From Odontocerum albicorne (taxonomy: Eukaryota > Arthropoda > Insecta > Trichoptera > Odontoceridae), in assembly GCA_949825065.1 (NCBI GenBank), contig OX463838.1, positions 6,426,251-6,490,250 on the forward strand: DNA of 64,000 nt, read 5' to 3'. Under the pieces are notes generated by a model that saw nothing but the letters and a program-made list of their open reading frames with translations, was not told the origin of the DNA and did not search any database. A program made the position numbers and the translations under genes. The number at the start of each line of letters is the position of its first letter. Position 1 is the stretch's first letter. Positions 13,310 to 25,555 of this stretch are shown here, piece after piece.

Positions 13310-13560
13310 AGTACTGAAGTAATGCGTGCGCCGATAATAAATAATATATGTAGTGAAATTCCGTGACAAAACTCGGAATGGAGTGATCAGATATTAATGT
13401 GAACAAAAGGATTATGTGTTGAAAAGGATGAAAAATAACACGCTCATATGGTTTGGGCATGCAGAGCGAATTAATTAAGCCCTAACAAATTTGTCCTAAC
13501 AAATTAACAATTAATTAAGCCCTAACAAATTAAGCCCTAACAAAGCCCTAACAAATTTAT
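13310..13560 (+). mobile_element. RTE family G remnant and short TTAAGCCCTAACAAA repeat
   Basis: GAAGTAATGCGTGCGCC matches the EVMRA segment of the 37.2-kb copy. TTTGGGCATGCAGAGC matches its W-GH segment. From about 13475 to 13555, TTAAGCCCTAACAAA is repeated three to four times imperfectly. Confidence 0.55.
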
Positions 13561-13650
13561 ATCCGCGAATATTAGACGGAAAAAATGCCTGTATCTTTCG
13601 AAAGGAGTAACATAAAAAATTTATTGAGAAAGATTTTTGATCTTTGTAAA

Positions 13651-14258
13651 CCTTTCCTTTCCTGTGCTAAAAAAAATCGCGCGTTCCGGTGCTGTGTATT
13701 CAATACACACCAATGCGCGTGTAAAAATGAGCAATTTTAAATCGGAAAAATAAGAATATTCATAGTCAATCGCTTAAATTAATTAAATTTGAAGTCAAAA
13801 GTGATAATAATTGAAATTTAATAGCTGAAAACATGAAAACAAAAACATCGGCCGACGTTCACAAAACTGGCAAAGCGACCACCTCAAATGGATGCCCGAG
13901 AGCTACTGAAGCGAGAGAAGCGAGTGAACTAAGATATTCTATTTCTTGCGTTCCCATATACCGAAGTAGAATGAAAGTGAGACGTGAATAACGTCGCTTC
14001 CACACTCATAGCGGTTTTTAGAATGAATATACCTTCGTCACACACTGGCACACACGTTTAATTGTATTGGTGAATTTATTCCCGATTTTTACAAAATATC
14101 TCTAATGTAGCCGATAAGTGCTAATTATTATTAATATTTTTTTTTCGTTCAATGCGCAAATGTATTACGAAGGAATACCTAAAATCTGAACCAAGTATTT
14201 ATTATATTTAAAGAGATATGAAAGTTTTTAGAAACAATGTCTACTAGTTACACATCAC
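13651..14258 (+). repeat. Family D repeat, long copy
   Basis: About 608 bp, matching 61451-62039 in reverse over its whole length. It starts CCTTTCCTTTCCTGTGCTAA and ends TAGTTACACATCAC. The interior includes CATCGGCCGACGTTCACAAA. The left end equals the terminal repeat of the TTAA-flanked element at 25696-26084. The right end has no matching inverted repeat. Confidence 0.85.
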
Positions 14259-14649
14259 AGAGAAGGAAGAGTAAAAATGACGTCAAACAAAACCGCTCAA
14301 GCGATTCGGGTAAACAATGACCGAAAATAACGCGAGTGAGGTAAGTTATGAAAATTTCGTCCTAACGACGTTTATTCGAGAAATACGAAACATCTTTCTT
14401 AGCAATATATTACCAATAAATAAATTTATAAGTCCATTTTGTTAATCATAATTTTACTACATTATATTATTTACCATAAAGGTAAAAATAATGAAACAAT
14501 TAAAGAAGCCTTAAAACCGAATTATTCAAAAGCTATAAAAAATGTAACTGTGGAAGGATATAAAGAACATAGTAAAGATAAAAACTTACACGAACACGAT
14601 TTCTAGCATGTTTTTCATTTCATTTTCAGCAAATTACATTTTAATTTCT

Positions 14650-14970
14650 TCTTCTTATTATTTTAGGCCTGTTGGCCTGTTATGGTCCTGCATCATTGTT
14701 TCCCTCTTGTGACGTTGACTGTCAGCTGTCTTTCCATCTTTTGGGAGGTCGTCCTGGAGGTCTGCTTGCTTGAGGGATTCTGTCCCTGGCCATTCTTACG
14801 GCTCTTGGTTCTGCCATTCTGGAAACATGTTCGTCCCAGAACCTTATTCTCTGTTGACACCATCTGACAATATCTTCAACTTCACACATCCTTAGGATTT
14901 CTGTGTTTCGTACTCTATCACGAAGGGTTTTGCCAGCGATACTCCTGAGTACCTTCATTTCGCTGGTTTG
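14650..14970 (-). pseudogene. RTE-type LINE C-terminal fragment
   Basis: Minus-strand translation reads EMKVLRSIAGKTLRDRVRN, then VEDIVRWCQQRIRFW and a Pro-rich PPGRPPKRW. This is the classic post-RT tail of RTE-type LINEs. It ends near an AAGAAGAAG-type tail at 14650-14660 (minus). Confidence 0.75.
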
Positions 14971-14974
14971 GAGG

Positions 14975-16235
14975 AGATTAAAATGACGTCAAATTTAAAA
15001 GAGAAAGAGACATTTTAATTTTAAATTAAAAGACATTTTAATTTAAAAGTGAAAAAAGTGACGCAGGTCCGCAAAATCTTTAAGTGTATTATAACGTATT
15101 ACAGATTACTTCTTCAAGTCAAACGTTGTTCTCTCTAAATGTTGGTGAATTCTCGTTCAGGTTTATTAAAAATTTAGACAAGAACAAAAAATCAAAACGA
15201 AAATAGAACGAAAATATGATATTAAAAATAAAATTTCCTTCGAAGAGAGTATCGAATTGTTACCTAGTTGTAAAGCTCTTTTTCTTGAAAGCTTTTAAAC
15301 GTTCCATCTTGACCATTAAGGAGCTACCGTACATCTACTTTCAGCACTCAGTCAGCGCTCAGTGATCTGCAAACTATTGTAGAAAAACCTTTCATTTTGA
15401 AACAGTGTTGACTTGTACAGTATTGAGGAGCGCGTTAACTGAAGTTATTTAACGTGTTACTCATTTGATCAATTAATCTGGTATTTCTTTTAACTAAGAA
15501 TATATTTTTTTAATATTTAAGTTTTTCGTACATCAAAAAAATCATACACTACGCCGAGTTTAAAATATTTCGCCCTAAATGTGCAAAGTTCGTTTAAAAA
15601 ATGAACGAAGTTAAAATTTTTCCATCAAAATCCATCGATTTTCTTATTACTTTTCAAAACGAAATTTCATTTATAAAGTTTTTGGAAAAAAAATCTTATA
15701 GTTTTTCTACGAAAAAAACGGAAATGTTTTTTTGCATAATTTGAGGTATAAATAAAATATTTTAATGAATTGCAAGAAATATCTGGGATATCTATTAGTC
15801 TTAATTTGGCTAATCCTGAAGATGAAATACGATTAATTGATATCTTTGTATTGATTCATTAATTTTCGACTTATAGTCAATAACGAGATTATTTCAAAAA
15901 GATAATTTACTCGTACATGGTAAAGAATCAGAACGTTTTTCAATGGTGTTTCAGGGGATAGTAATGCATGCTTATTTGAAATATTATTATATTTGTCGTA
16001 TTCTGTAATATTAAGGATATGAAACTTCTGTATCTGCAGCTTATCTGCATTTTCTTACTCAATTAGGTCCCTGATAACTGGTAACAGTTTGAGCTATGAG
16101 CATCTTAACTCAATCCACCGCTGTTATCAAAAACTGTTATAAGCTTTATGCTTTATACTTTTAAGTATCATAAATCACTCCCTTAGATATGTTACGCTGC
16201 CTACCGTGTTTAATAATTTATTCAGTGAGTTCATT
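14975..16235. other. No recognisable feature
   Basis: AT-rich sequence with a short ACATTTTAATTT duplication near 15010-15050. No coding signature. Confidence 0.5.
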
Positions 16236-16239
16236 AAAA

Positions 16240-17142
16240 GGAATGTGTCCGGACCAATACAGGTGATATTTAAAACTTTAAAGTCTGACGTGCAAACAAC
16301 ATGTCCGGACCAGCACTGGTAATATATGGAAGCCTAGTATCAGGCGTTCAACAAACATATCCGGTGCAGCACAAATGACATTTGAATTCTAGTGTCAGGC
16401 GTGCAAACAACATATCCGGACTAATATATCTGATATTTGAAAGTCTAATATCAGGCATGCAAGCTTCATGTCCGAAATAACTTAGGAAATATTGTAACTA
16501 ATATCAGGTGTACAAGCAATATGTTTAGACCAACAAATGTGATATTTGGAAGTATAGCATCAGGCGTGCAAGCTAACATACATGTCCGGAACAACTCATT
16601 AATATATGAACTAATGTTAGGTGTGCAAGCAACATGTTTCGACGAACAAAGGTGATGTTGGGAAGTCTAGTGTTAGACGTGCTTTCAACATGCCCAGACC
16701 AATATTGGTGATTTTTGGAATTCTAGCGTTAGGCGTGCAAACAACATAAAACATATACTGACCAACACATCTGATATTTGAAAGTCTAGCATCAGGCATG
16801 TAAGCTACATGTCCGGAATAACTCAGTGCTATCAACATGTCCAAACCAATATTGGTGATATTTGGAATTCTAGTGCTAGGCGTGCAAACAACATAACATA
16901 TACTGACCAACACATCTGATATTTGAAAGTCTAGTATCAGGCATGCAAGTTACATGTCCGGAACAACTCATGTGATATTTGAACTAATGTCACGTGTGCA
17001 AGCAACATGTTTAGACAAACAAAGGTGATATTTGGATGTCTAGTATTAGGCGTGCAATCAACATGCCCCGACCAACACTGGTGATATTTGGAATTCTAGT
17101 ATCAGGCGCGCAAACAATATTTCAGGACTAACACAGTTTATA
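16240..17142. repeat. 54-60-bp satellite array, about 16 units
   Basis: Units resemble AACATGTCCGGACCAACACT followed by GGTGATATTTGGAAGTCTAG and TATCAGGCGTGCAAAC. They are diverged and variable in length. The palindrome TCCGGA recurs. The array stops at a LINE insertion and resumes briefly at 17673. Confidence 0.9.
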
Positions 17143-17144
17143 TA

Positions 17145-17672
17145 CTCAGTTTCTGCTGGGCATGCTCGGGTTTAACTCCTTGAGCGTAAGAAGAGATCTG
17201 CGTCTCCTAGTATACGTTGTCAAACTCGTTCGAGGAGTTGTGAGCTGTCCAGCATTACTACAAAGACTAGCGTTAAATGCTCTTAACAATTACAATAGAC
17301 TGCGCCGGCAAGAACTGTTCTCAATAACATACGCAAGAACGGATCTTCCAGCCGCTATGCCTGTTGGAAGGGCCTTAACTCTTCTGAACGGGACTGTTTC
17401 GGATATTGACATATTTCATATCACATTAACAAAAGCAAAAGTAAATTTTATTCTTAGATTGACCGCGTTAGAAAGCACACATCAACATACTTAAGTGACT
17501 GTGAATATATGTGTATCATATGTTTGTGTGTATATACTCGTATGTATACATATGCATTATTTTTTTATTTTATATATTTTTTTTATTTTTTTCTATGTAA
17601 TTTTTCTTCTTTTTTAATGTCTTGTATTTTTCAAAGTAATTGGACTAAGCCTGTTTTGAAAAAATAAATAAA
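17145..17672 (+). pseudogene. CR1/jockey-like LINE C-terminus and 3' UTR inserted in satellite
   Basis: The frame at 17162-17494 reads LGFNSLSVRRDLRLLVYVVK, then CPALLQRLALN, RRQELFSITYARTD and RALTLLN. This is the conserved C-terminus downstream of the reverse transcriptase in CR1/jockey-type LINEs. A T-rich 3' UTR follows and ends AAAAAATAAATAAA. Satellite sequence continues directly after it. The same segment occurs on the minus strand at 54.3-54.65 kb. Confidence 0.82.
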
Positions 17673-17719
17673 TATTTGAAAGTCTAGTAACATATTCAAA
17701 CAACAGAATACTGATCTAA

Positions 17720-18270
17720 TTTGTTTTTGTTTCAGGTAAGTTCTACTCTTTCATTATGAGATGTGAAAGCAGATTATTCATTGGGTACGTTGATCCTCTA
17801 CTATTTTCATTGATTTGAGTCATTTAATGAATTTCATAGACTAAGATAAATTTCTGAAATCAAAATATTTCAATTTCATCGATACGAAATGTTTTATCTA
17901 CCATTGTATACCTGGGGAAGACCGATAAATGGACTATGTAGTAGAGATTATTATCAGTAATCATTATCGAAAGATCTCGAGAAAACCCATCTTTTCACCA
18001 ACGAAGGGAAATACGAAGAAAATAACAAGAGAGGAGTACTTAACGTAAAATAAATTGGAAGGTAATCCTTATAGGTACATACGATTTCGTTTTAAATATC
18101 AATTATTTTTCATGACAAAGTAAGATTCAATTTTTTTTATATTATTCCAAGGTTAAAAGAAGATTAAAAGTCAACCAATAGAAAAAAAGTTATATTTCAA
18201 GTTTTTTTTTTTTTTTCAAGGTTAAAACTAAATGAATGTGTCATGTGTCGCGTCGTTCAAAGTGTATAAA
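17720..18270. other. No recognisable feature
   Basis: AT-rich spacer between two satellites with a 14-base T run near 18200. Nothing else seen. Confidence 0.5.
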
Positions 18271-18274
18271 CTTT

Positions 18275-19325
18275 TTAAAACACTGTGTATACGATACATA
18301 AAAATACAGGCACTTAATATGTACACTGTGTATACGATACATAAAAATACAGGCACTTAATATGTACAGTGTGTATACGATACATAAAAATACAGGCACT
18401 TAATATATACACTATGTATACGATACATAAAAATACAGGCACTTAATATGTATGTGTATACGATACATAAAAATACAGGCACTTAATATGTACACTGTGT
18501 ATATGATACATAAAAATACAGGCACTTAACATGTATGTGTATACGATACATAAAAATACAGGCACTTAATATGTACACTGTGTATACGATACATAAAAAT
18601 ACAGGCACTTAATATGTACACTGTGTATACGATACATAAAAATACAGGCACTTAATATGTATGTGTATACGATACATAAAAATACAGGCACTTAATATGT
18701 ACACTGTGTATACGATACATAAAAATACAGGCACTTAATATGTATGTGTATACGATACATAAAAATACAGGCACTTAATGTGTATTCGTATAGGATACAT
18801 AAAAATACAGGCACTTAATATATATGTGTATACGATACATAAAAATACAGGCACTTAATATGTACACTGTGTATACGATACATAAAAATACAGGCACTTA
18901 ATATGTATGTGTATACGATACATAAAAATACAGGCACTTAATATGTACACTGTGTATACGATACATAAAAATACAGGCACTTAATATGTACACTGTGTAT
19001 ACGATACATAAAAATACAGGCACTTAATATGTATGTGTATACGATACATAAAAATACAGGCACTTAATATGTACACTGTGTATACGATACATAAAAATAC
19101 AGGCACTTAAAATGTATGTGTATACGATACATAAAAATACAGGCACTTAATATGTATGCGTATAGGATACATAGAAATACAGGCACTTAATATATATGTG
19201 TATACGATACATAAAAATACAGGCACTTAATATGTACACTGTGTATACGATACATAAAAATACAGGCACTTAATATGTATGTGTATACGATACATAAAAA
19301 TACAGGCACTTAATATGTATGTATA
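18275..19325. repeat. 40/43-bp satellite with higher-order organisation
   Basis: About 25 units of GTGTATACGATACATAAAAA followed by TACAGGCACTTAATATGTA. The units end either ACACT (43 bp) or T (40 bp). The two lengths alternate in a pattern that is nearly repeated, and a rare TATAGGATACAT variant recurs about 371 bases apart (18790 and 19161). Confidence 0.95.
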
Positions 19326-19683
19326 TGTTCCTTCAGAATCTTGTTTAGTTATTAGGTTAAGATTTAAGAATAATTCATTAAGTCAAGTAAAAAATATTGA
19401 GTAAATAAATCTAGGAACTAAACCAAATCTAACTCGACCGTAACGTGAACACTTTTTGAACAACTATTTTCTTATACATATATCCGAAATTCTATAACGC
19501 ATACATGTTTTCTGGTATATTACTGTCTTGCAACAGAAATATTTCACATGTTAGTGGGTAAAATCGAATTAAGCACTTCAATTCACCTCACTGAATCGTA
19601 TTTCAGGTATACTTCTGTTTTGTAAGCAATTTTTGTATTTTTAAATGAAATTTAGGACATGTTTTAAGATTATTATAAGACAA

Positions 19684-19895
19684 CAATTTCCCTAGCCTAG
19701 TTTATAAGACGCCTGTCTTTTAACACAAGAGTTACGGGTTTGAGTCCTGTTAGAGCCCATATTAAAAAAAATATATTTATTTGAGGACTCTTTTACATAT
19801 TTGTGGTTTGTTAGTAGAGATTTTCATATGGCAATAAGCCTGCCAGATTGCACTGTATACAACGGAAGTGTTATATAATACAATACAAAAAAAAA
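19684..19895 (+). mobile_element. tRNA-derived SINE with LINE-like 3' tail
   Basis: The head has TAGCCTAGTTTA (A-box-like) and GGGTTTGAGTCC (B-box-like). The tail reads ATGGCAATAAGCCTGCCAGA and ends in ATACAATACAAA. The tail matches the 3' end of the LINE copies at 46.3 and 52.9 kb. Confidence 0.75.
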
Positions 19896-20119
19896 TGATA
19901 ATCTACAAAATTTAGTAGAATAGTAGGAGCTACATAAATACAAGGCAATACTTTATTGGTTAGATAACTTTTAAAAATACAAGGAAAATTTATACTACGC
20001 GAACTTTCCTAAAAAAACATTAAAAATTTCTTGTTTTTGTTATTCACTACTGAACCTCAAATTGAATTGGTGTTCATTGAAGTAACACTAGCTTAAGTCA
20101 ATTTTGTTACATGTTTGGT

Positions 20120-20297
20120 TACACACCAGCCTTCCAATCAAGGTGTTTTGTGTTCAACTTTTAAAAAGATTTCTAGTTTGGATTTTCACATAAGGCTGCT
20201 TTTAAATCTTTCTGGCTGCTTGAAAGAGTTCGAGACATTGTAATAAACTCGCCAAACTCTACTGTACACAACGGAAGAGTAATAGAATACAAGTTTA
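20120..20297 (+). mobile_element. SINE, head decayed
   Basis: The tail (CTTGAAAGAGTTCGAGACAT, TAATAAACTCGCC, ACAACGGAAGAG) matches the SINE at 19.7 kb. The head is poorly preserved. Confidence 0.6.
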
Positions 20298-20479
20298 AAT
20301 ATATTTTTTTTCAGATACAAACGTGGTACTCGTATGTAATGAATCCCTTTTATAAAAGGAACCTGAAATCTGTAAAATTGGTGAATATATTGCCATGTGA
20401 CATATCTTTCAACTAATTAGAAATATTGAACTCAATTATTTTTCATAAAAGGTTCTAGTTAAGGTTTTTTTTAAGCTAT

Positions 20480-20570
20480 CTTTAAAATCTTTTTTCTGTA
20501 TATAAAGAAAGCTATCTTTAAAATCTTTTTACTGTATATAAAATTTTGTACTGTATATAAAGAAAGTATT
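20480..20570. repeat. Short tandem duplication (about 45 bp x 2)
   Basis: AAAGCTATCTTTAAAATCTT followed by TTCTGTATATAAAG is repeated twice, with a third partial TGTATATAAAG. No further meaning seen. Confidence 0.7.
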
Positions 20571-20914
20571 CGAGGAAAATAAAATACAATTTAATATTTT
20601 ATTTTTTCTCTAATACAAACGTGGTTATTAATGAATGTGGTCTGAATCTCATCCCTCGATAATTTCCGCAATCAATCATTTATTTCAAGCCATTAACCAG
20701 ATTAATCGCTTAAGAAAATTGTAGATTTCCATTAAATTATTAAAAGTCATTATGTTATTAATACATTTAACGACATAATACGTATCTTTGTTGTAATTCT
20801 AGTAAAAAATAAATTCTACTCTCATTTCATTTTTAACCTACTTGTTTATTTATTTTTTCAAATCAATTTATTAAATGAGTTAAATTAGAAAAACATTTTT
20901 AAAGAAAAATTAGG

Positions 20915-21020
20915 ACAGCAATCTGCTGCTGCAAAAAGGTGGTTTGGCCATATTGAGGGAATGGGTTGTAAGAGACAGGGAAGAGTTAAGGGGATATTTG
21001 GAAAAGTAATCGAGCCTTTA
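20915..21020 (+). pseudogene. RTE-type LINE C-terminal scrap
   Basis: Translation gives AAKRWFGHIEGMGCKRQGR, the W-GH and Gly-Arg-rich motif of RTE C-termini. It is a short fragment with no other domain. Confidence 0.55.
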
Positions 21021-21028
21021 GACACATC

Positions 21029-21132
21029 TTATATGTGCTAGCACACATCTAATATGTGCTAGCACACATCTAATATGTGCTAGCACACATCTAATATGTG
21101 CTAGCACACATCTTATACGAGTATGTGCTAGT
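21029..21132. repeat. 21-bp palindromic tandem repeat
   Basis: About four and a half units of CACACATCTAATATGTGCTAG. Each contains the perfect palindrome GTGCTAGCAC and a CACAT/ATGTG inverted pair, so either strand can fold into small hairpins. Confidence 0.92.
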
Positions 21133-21169
21133 ATTGTTATCAGATTTACTATTTTTTATTTATTTATTT

Positions 21170-21435
21170 ATCATCGGGAACCTAACCCGAAACACTGGGT
21201 GAAAAATTTGAGTCTTACTAACTGAACCACTGAGCAACAAATTAATGATAAGATTACGACTCCTGTGACCTAGTTAATAAGACACGTACTTCTTATTTGG
21301 GAGTACTTAGTAGGTTCGATTTCTGTTAAAACCCAGACAACGAAAAAGGTTTCACTTAAGGTATCTTTAAAATATATGTAGTTAGTTGAAAGATATTGGT
21401 AATAAACCCATCAGGATGCACTGTATATAATTAAA
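21170..21435. mobile_element. Two SINEs, tail to head
   Basis: 21172-21245 is a minus-strand SINE head fragment. 21256-21435 is a plus-strand SINE with head TGACCTAGTTAA, B-box-like GGTTCGATTTC and tail GTTGAAAGATATTGGTAATA, then CATCAGGATGCACTG. Confidence 0.6.
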
Positions 21436-21899
21436 TAGAAACTTAGACTTGTTTTGCTTGTAAGACTCGAACTTAAAACATAACATGTATTCAGTACAAA
21501 GTATCATCACAAGAATAAAAATATTGAAATTTATTTCACATCACTTTTTCCAACTCATTGCAAAAAAAAACATTTTGCGAATCGAATTGCAAATCACGAA
21601 GATATGATGATTCTCTTAATTTGCATGAATCAAATCCACAAATCATGAATTATGCATTCATTTTGAACCAATCCAGTAATTCTATAAATTTATTCAGTAT
21701 ATTCAGTTCAACTGTAAGAAAAACAGAAGATTAAATAGGTTAAGTCAGAGGTTTTTAAAGTGTGCGCCTCATTCATTACCTTGGGGTACCCCGATTAATT
21801 CCCAGTAGTAGCGCGAGATGTTAGAATATTTTGATAATTTCTGGCAAGCTAAATTTAATGCGATTTGCACAGTTACAATGAAATAAAAATACATCGACA

Positions 21900-22165
21900 G
21901 GAACTAATGAAAAGAAACGATGGGGACTATTTGTGATGGAAAACTATCAATAAAACTTAAGAACAAGACATATAAAGCAATGGTTAGATCCGGTATAATC
22001 TGCATGAAGCAGGGTGTTAGCCTTTCAAGAAAAAAAGAAAAACAACTGGTTCATGTCGAGGAGTTTAATGAGCGTCATTGGATCGGAGAATATCCGAAAT
22101 AAACGAATTTGCGGAAAAATCAAAGTGGCGCCAAAACTATGGTAAATAAAGCCCGGGAACCACGA
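21900..22165 (+). pseudogene. RTE-type LINE C-terminal remnant
   Basis: Translation gives GTICDGKLSIKLKNKTYKAM then VRSG, matching the conserved K-K-Y-A-VRP segment. Later it gives NKAREPRLRWYEQM, matching the RLRWYGH motif. It is frameshifted and has stops. Confidence 0.65.
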
Positions 22166-22169
22166 CTAC

Positions 22170-22512
22170 GCTGGTATGAGCAGATGTAACGGTGAAATGA
22201 AGAATATACGCTAAAGATAGCTACTTATCGAGAACTTCCAAATAGATACAGAGGGAGACTCAAGACAAGCATATATAATAAAGTGAAGGACATGATGAGA
22301 CTCGGACTATCCTCGAGTGATTGGTGAGATCGAGATAGATACTCGTAGAGGGTCGAAAAGGTGTTGGCAGGAGGCAAATCTCCTGGTTCCACAATGTACG
22401 TGGTTGGACTGGTGTAAGGAGCATCGGGGATCTTTTTCGGGCTGCCGGGGACAAATATATCTACTCTTAGGTGATATTCAACGACACTGATATGACACTG
22501 GGAAGAAGAAGA
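22170..22512 (+). pseudogene. BovB-like RTE C-terminus
   Basis: The plus-strand segment from about 22345 translates as VEGRKGVGRRQISWFHNVRG then WTGVRSIGDLFRAAGD. It is closely parallel to the 36.05-kb copy. It ends with a GAAGAAGAAGAG tail at about 22503. The preceding 170 bases are too decayed to read. Confidence 0.72.
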
Positions 22513-22559
22513 GATAGATAGAGGAAAAAGGTTCAAGCAGCCGACTTCAAATGGATGGG

Positions 22560-23445
22560 ATAAGTGACAATAGTAGGAAACAACAGTTAGCTAAGTATTT
22601 TACTCTGTTCGTGTAGATTTCAACATCGTTCTAATGTTATTAGATAACTGCAAATCTTCTACGATAATATAGTTCAAAATTAGTTCATATGAAATGATGT
22701 AATTTTGGATATCATTTAATGAGGAATATTCTTTGCTTAGTACAAAAGCTCAGAATATTCTCGTTTAATTTATCATATAATGACTACCTTTGGAATACTA
22801 GAATTTCAACGGTTGCTGTAATAAAAACCAAATTCACTAAAAACTCGACGTGGATTAAACAATAAAGGTTTTGGTATTAAGTTTAATTTCAAGATTTGAA
22901 AAACTATGTGTGGAACAATAAACACACCCATCTAACTACTTTTTTTCTTTAAGATACTGTGAAAAGAAAATTAAAGGCCAAAGGCGCATTAAAACGAAAA
23001 TGTTTGAAAACTGCCGAGTCAAGTAAAAAAAACAGCATCTTGTTTATTTTCTTTAGACTTCCTCTTCCAAATTTAGATTAATAATTAATTCAAGCCATTT
23101 GTACAGCCTTTGGTAAGCTTCGAATTTTTGGTCACTTGGCTTAGCTGAAGAGGTTTGAATGGTTAACTGTTTTCCAAATACATTTAGGTTGCAGACAAAT
23201 AAAAGAACTTTTTAAAGCAAAAACCAAAAGAACAAAGTTAGTTGATTAGTCAAACTATGTTTATACGCAATAATTACCGTGTGTATATGCATCTATCCCT
23301 TATTTATCATTTTATTATCGTTGAATCTTAAATTAAATAATATGACACCACAATGTTCTTACTACAGGACTTGTAAAAATTTAAGCGTTAAATATATGAC
23401 AACATCTTATTTTTCTTATAATTAATGTCATTTAAACTATTTTAA
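22560..23445. other. No recognisable feature
   Basis: AT-rich sequence with no coding signature, terminal repeat or tandem unit seen. Confidence 0.5.
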
Positions 23446-23449
23446 CAAT

Positions 23450-24130
23450 ATTTTTTTTTCTTTAACCTTCCTCCCATTTTCGAAAGTTTGCGACCATCAA
23501 CGCTATCTTGATCTTTGAAGTAGCGATTCTGAAATAAGAATTGGTAGCTAACGACAATTTTTGTTTCCATTTCTTATACTTAGCCTACAGACTACTGTAA
23601 CTAGGCGTTGTTACTAGAATACGTTTTAAACCAAGAAGTATCGATTTCAATTCCTAATTATACCCAAAAAAGGTCCTTATTGTATTTCTGAAACCTCTTT
23701 AGTACATATGTTTCTTGAACGTTCATCTTCTCTTCGCACATTTGCGATCATCATGACCATCTTTGCCTTTGGGCCATCAGTTCTAAAAAAGTATTGCACT
23801 ACAGTAAAACTATTCCCTTTAGTTTTTTTATTCAGGATATGCATCTTCTTGCAACACTATTTCTAGCTTGATTTTTTCCTGCAATATCAAGGTCTCATAT
23901 TTTGTTTGCATTATACTTGTATGTCCGAATTTATCCAGTATTTTCGTTTTGGTGCTGGAAAATACTTCTGTATTAATTTATCCGTTTTAAGATGTCAATG
24001 TATTTTGTCAATACATAAAAAATTCAGCGTTTCTCGATAGCACTATATTTTAAAAGCAACTAGTTTGTTTTCGTAGCCTCAATACTAAATGTCCATTCTT
24101 CGACACCGTAAAAAAAGTACGGAGAATATA
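23450..24130 (-). pseudogene. Two decayed BovB-like RTE C-termini
   Basis: On the minus strand, about 24110-24070 reads FFYGVEEWTFSIEATK (the LYGVEAWTL motif). About 23790-23720 reads KAKMVMMIANVRRED. About 23530-23465 reads KIKIALMVANFRK. The last two are both versions of the final IA-MVAN-R motif of BovB-type LINEs, so two insertions or a partial duplication are present. Confidence 0.65.
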
Positions 24131-24139
24131 AAGAAACGT

Positions 24140-25555
24140 AAATTGAGATTGAAATCGTAGCTGTAAAGCAGATCCTACATTATAAAAAACAAGTTCATGC
24201 CATATCCACTCTTAATTTGATCTCCTAAGACTAGTCCCATTGATAATTCCAGTATTTTAAATATCTATATTGTTGGACTTTTTCAGCGATTTTTTTTTTT
24301 ACTATAAGCTTTTGTTCAGTATGTGTATTGCAGTGGAGACTAAATTACAATATTTACATTGAAATCTATCTAAAAAATCAATAGAAAAGGTGCTTAAATA
24401 TACCCAGTTATACATATATGTAGCACATTGCATTCTCAGTGTCTTGAGAAATGTGATAACAATTTGAAAAAAAAAATATTTCTCAAAATGTACAAAGTTT
24501 TTATTATACACAGTACTAATTGGTGGCTATTTTTAACATACATGCAACAATCTCTTTCTACTAACCAGAAAGCTTACGATGCCTAAAGTAAAATCAGACT
24601 TAAACTTCTTTTTTTAAGTATTGTAAAAATTTGGATACTAACAGAAATAAAACTTGCAGCACTCAGATTAGAAGACAAACACATCACAAACTATGACAAA
24701 GACGACGCTTGGCCTCTATGAAACAAATTGGGATTATTTAAACAGCAAAATACAGTCAATTTATTTGACATTTTTAATTATTGTCATAATTTGAAACACA
24801 TTAAAAAAAGTCATGAAATAAATTTTTTTTGCAGTACAATTTTTTTTTGTGTATATTCTATACAATTGAAAAATTGTGTGAAAATACAATTCAAATCACT
24901 CAATTTTCAAGGACAACGTCACGTCCCCGAATCTTTGTGTGTTTAGTGATCAATTTCCTGATACAATCTGCCCCCTGTCAACTTGTCTGACAAATGAAAT
25001 CTCTTCAGCAATCGACTGACATCCGAGAAAGTTACACTCTATCTGAGCGACTGCTTGACATATTTGACACTTTGGGTAATGGATGATCTAAAAAACTCGT
25101 ATTGTCTTTCGAACCATATGAGGGAAAATGTAAATGAATTTAAATTAAAAATCTGTTCAGTCAATAAAAAGCCTTTTTCGTTGACATACTATAGGCTGAA
25201 CGAACAGAGCTCCATTTTATCCTTTTAATACATAATATTTTCTACTTGAACTATTCAAATACCTTCTAACATATTTAAGCTCTGTTTCTCTTACTATTTA
25301 CTTTCAAAACTTAATTCACTTACTCCAAGTATACTTTCCCATCTGCCACTCATGTTTATACGTTAAGTTTATAAAACTGGTTTAAAATATGTATTAGAAA
25401 TAAACTGAAGTAAAGCTAAATTTGAAATGTATATACTTCTGGATAAAAAATAGTGCTATGAATACAACGTGATTTATGAAATGATTAAAACCACCCTTCA
25501 TTTATCACTGTTCCATAACACAAATTATTTGTAATAATAAATGTACTATATATTA
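24140..25555. other. No recognisable feature
   Basis: AT-rich DNA. Two reading frames of 69 and 72 codons show no domain. Nothing else supported. Confidence 0.5.

Noticed and set aside
18275..19325. CRISPR-like or telomeric repeat
   Set aside because: Monomers are back to back without spacers, and the unit is not TTAGG; a satellite.
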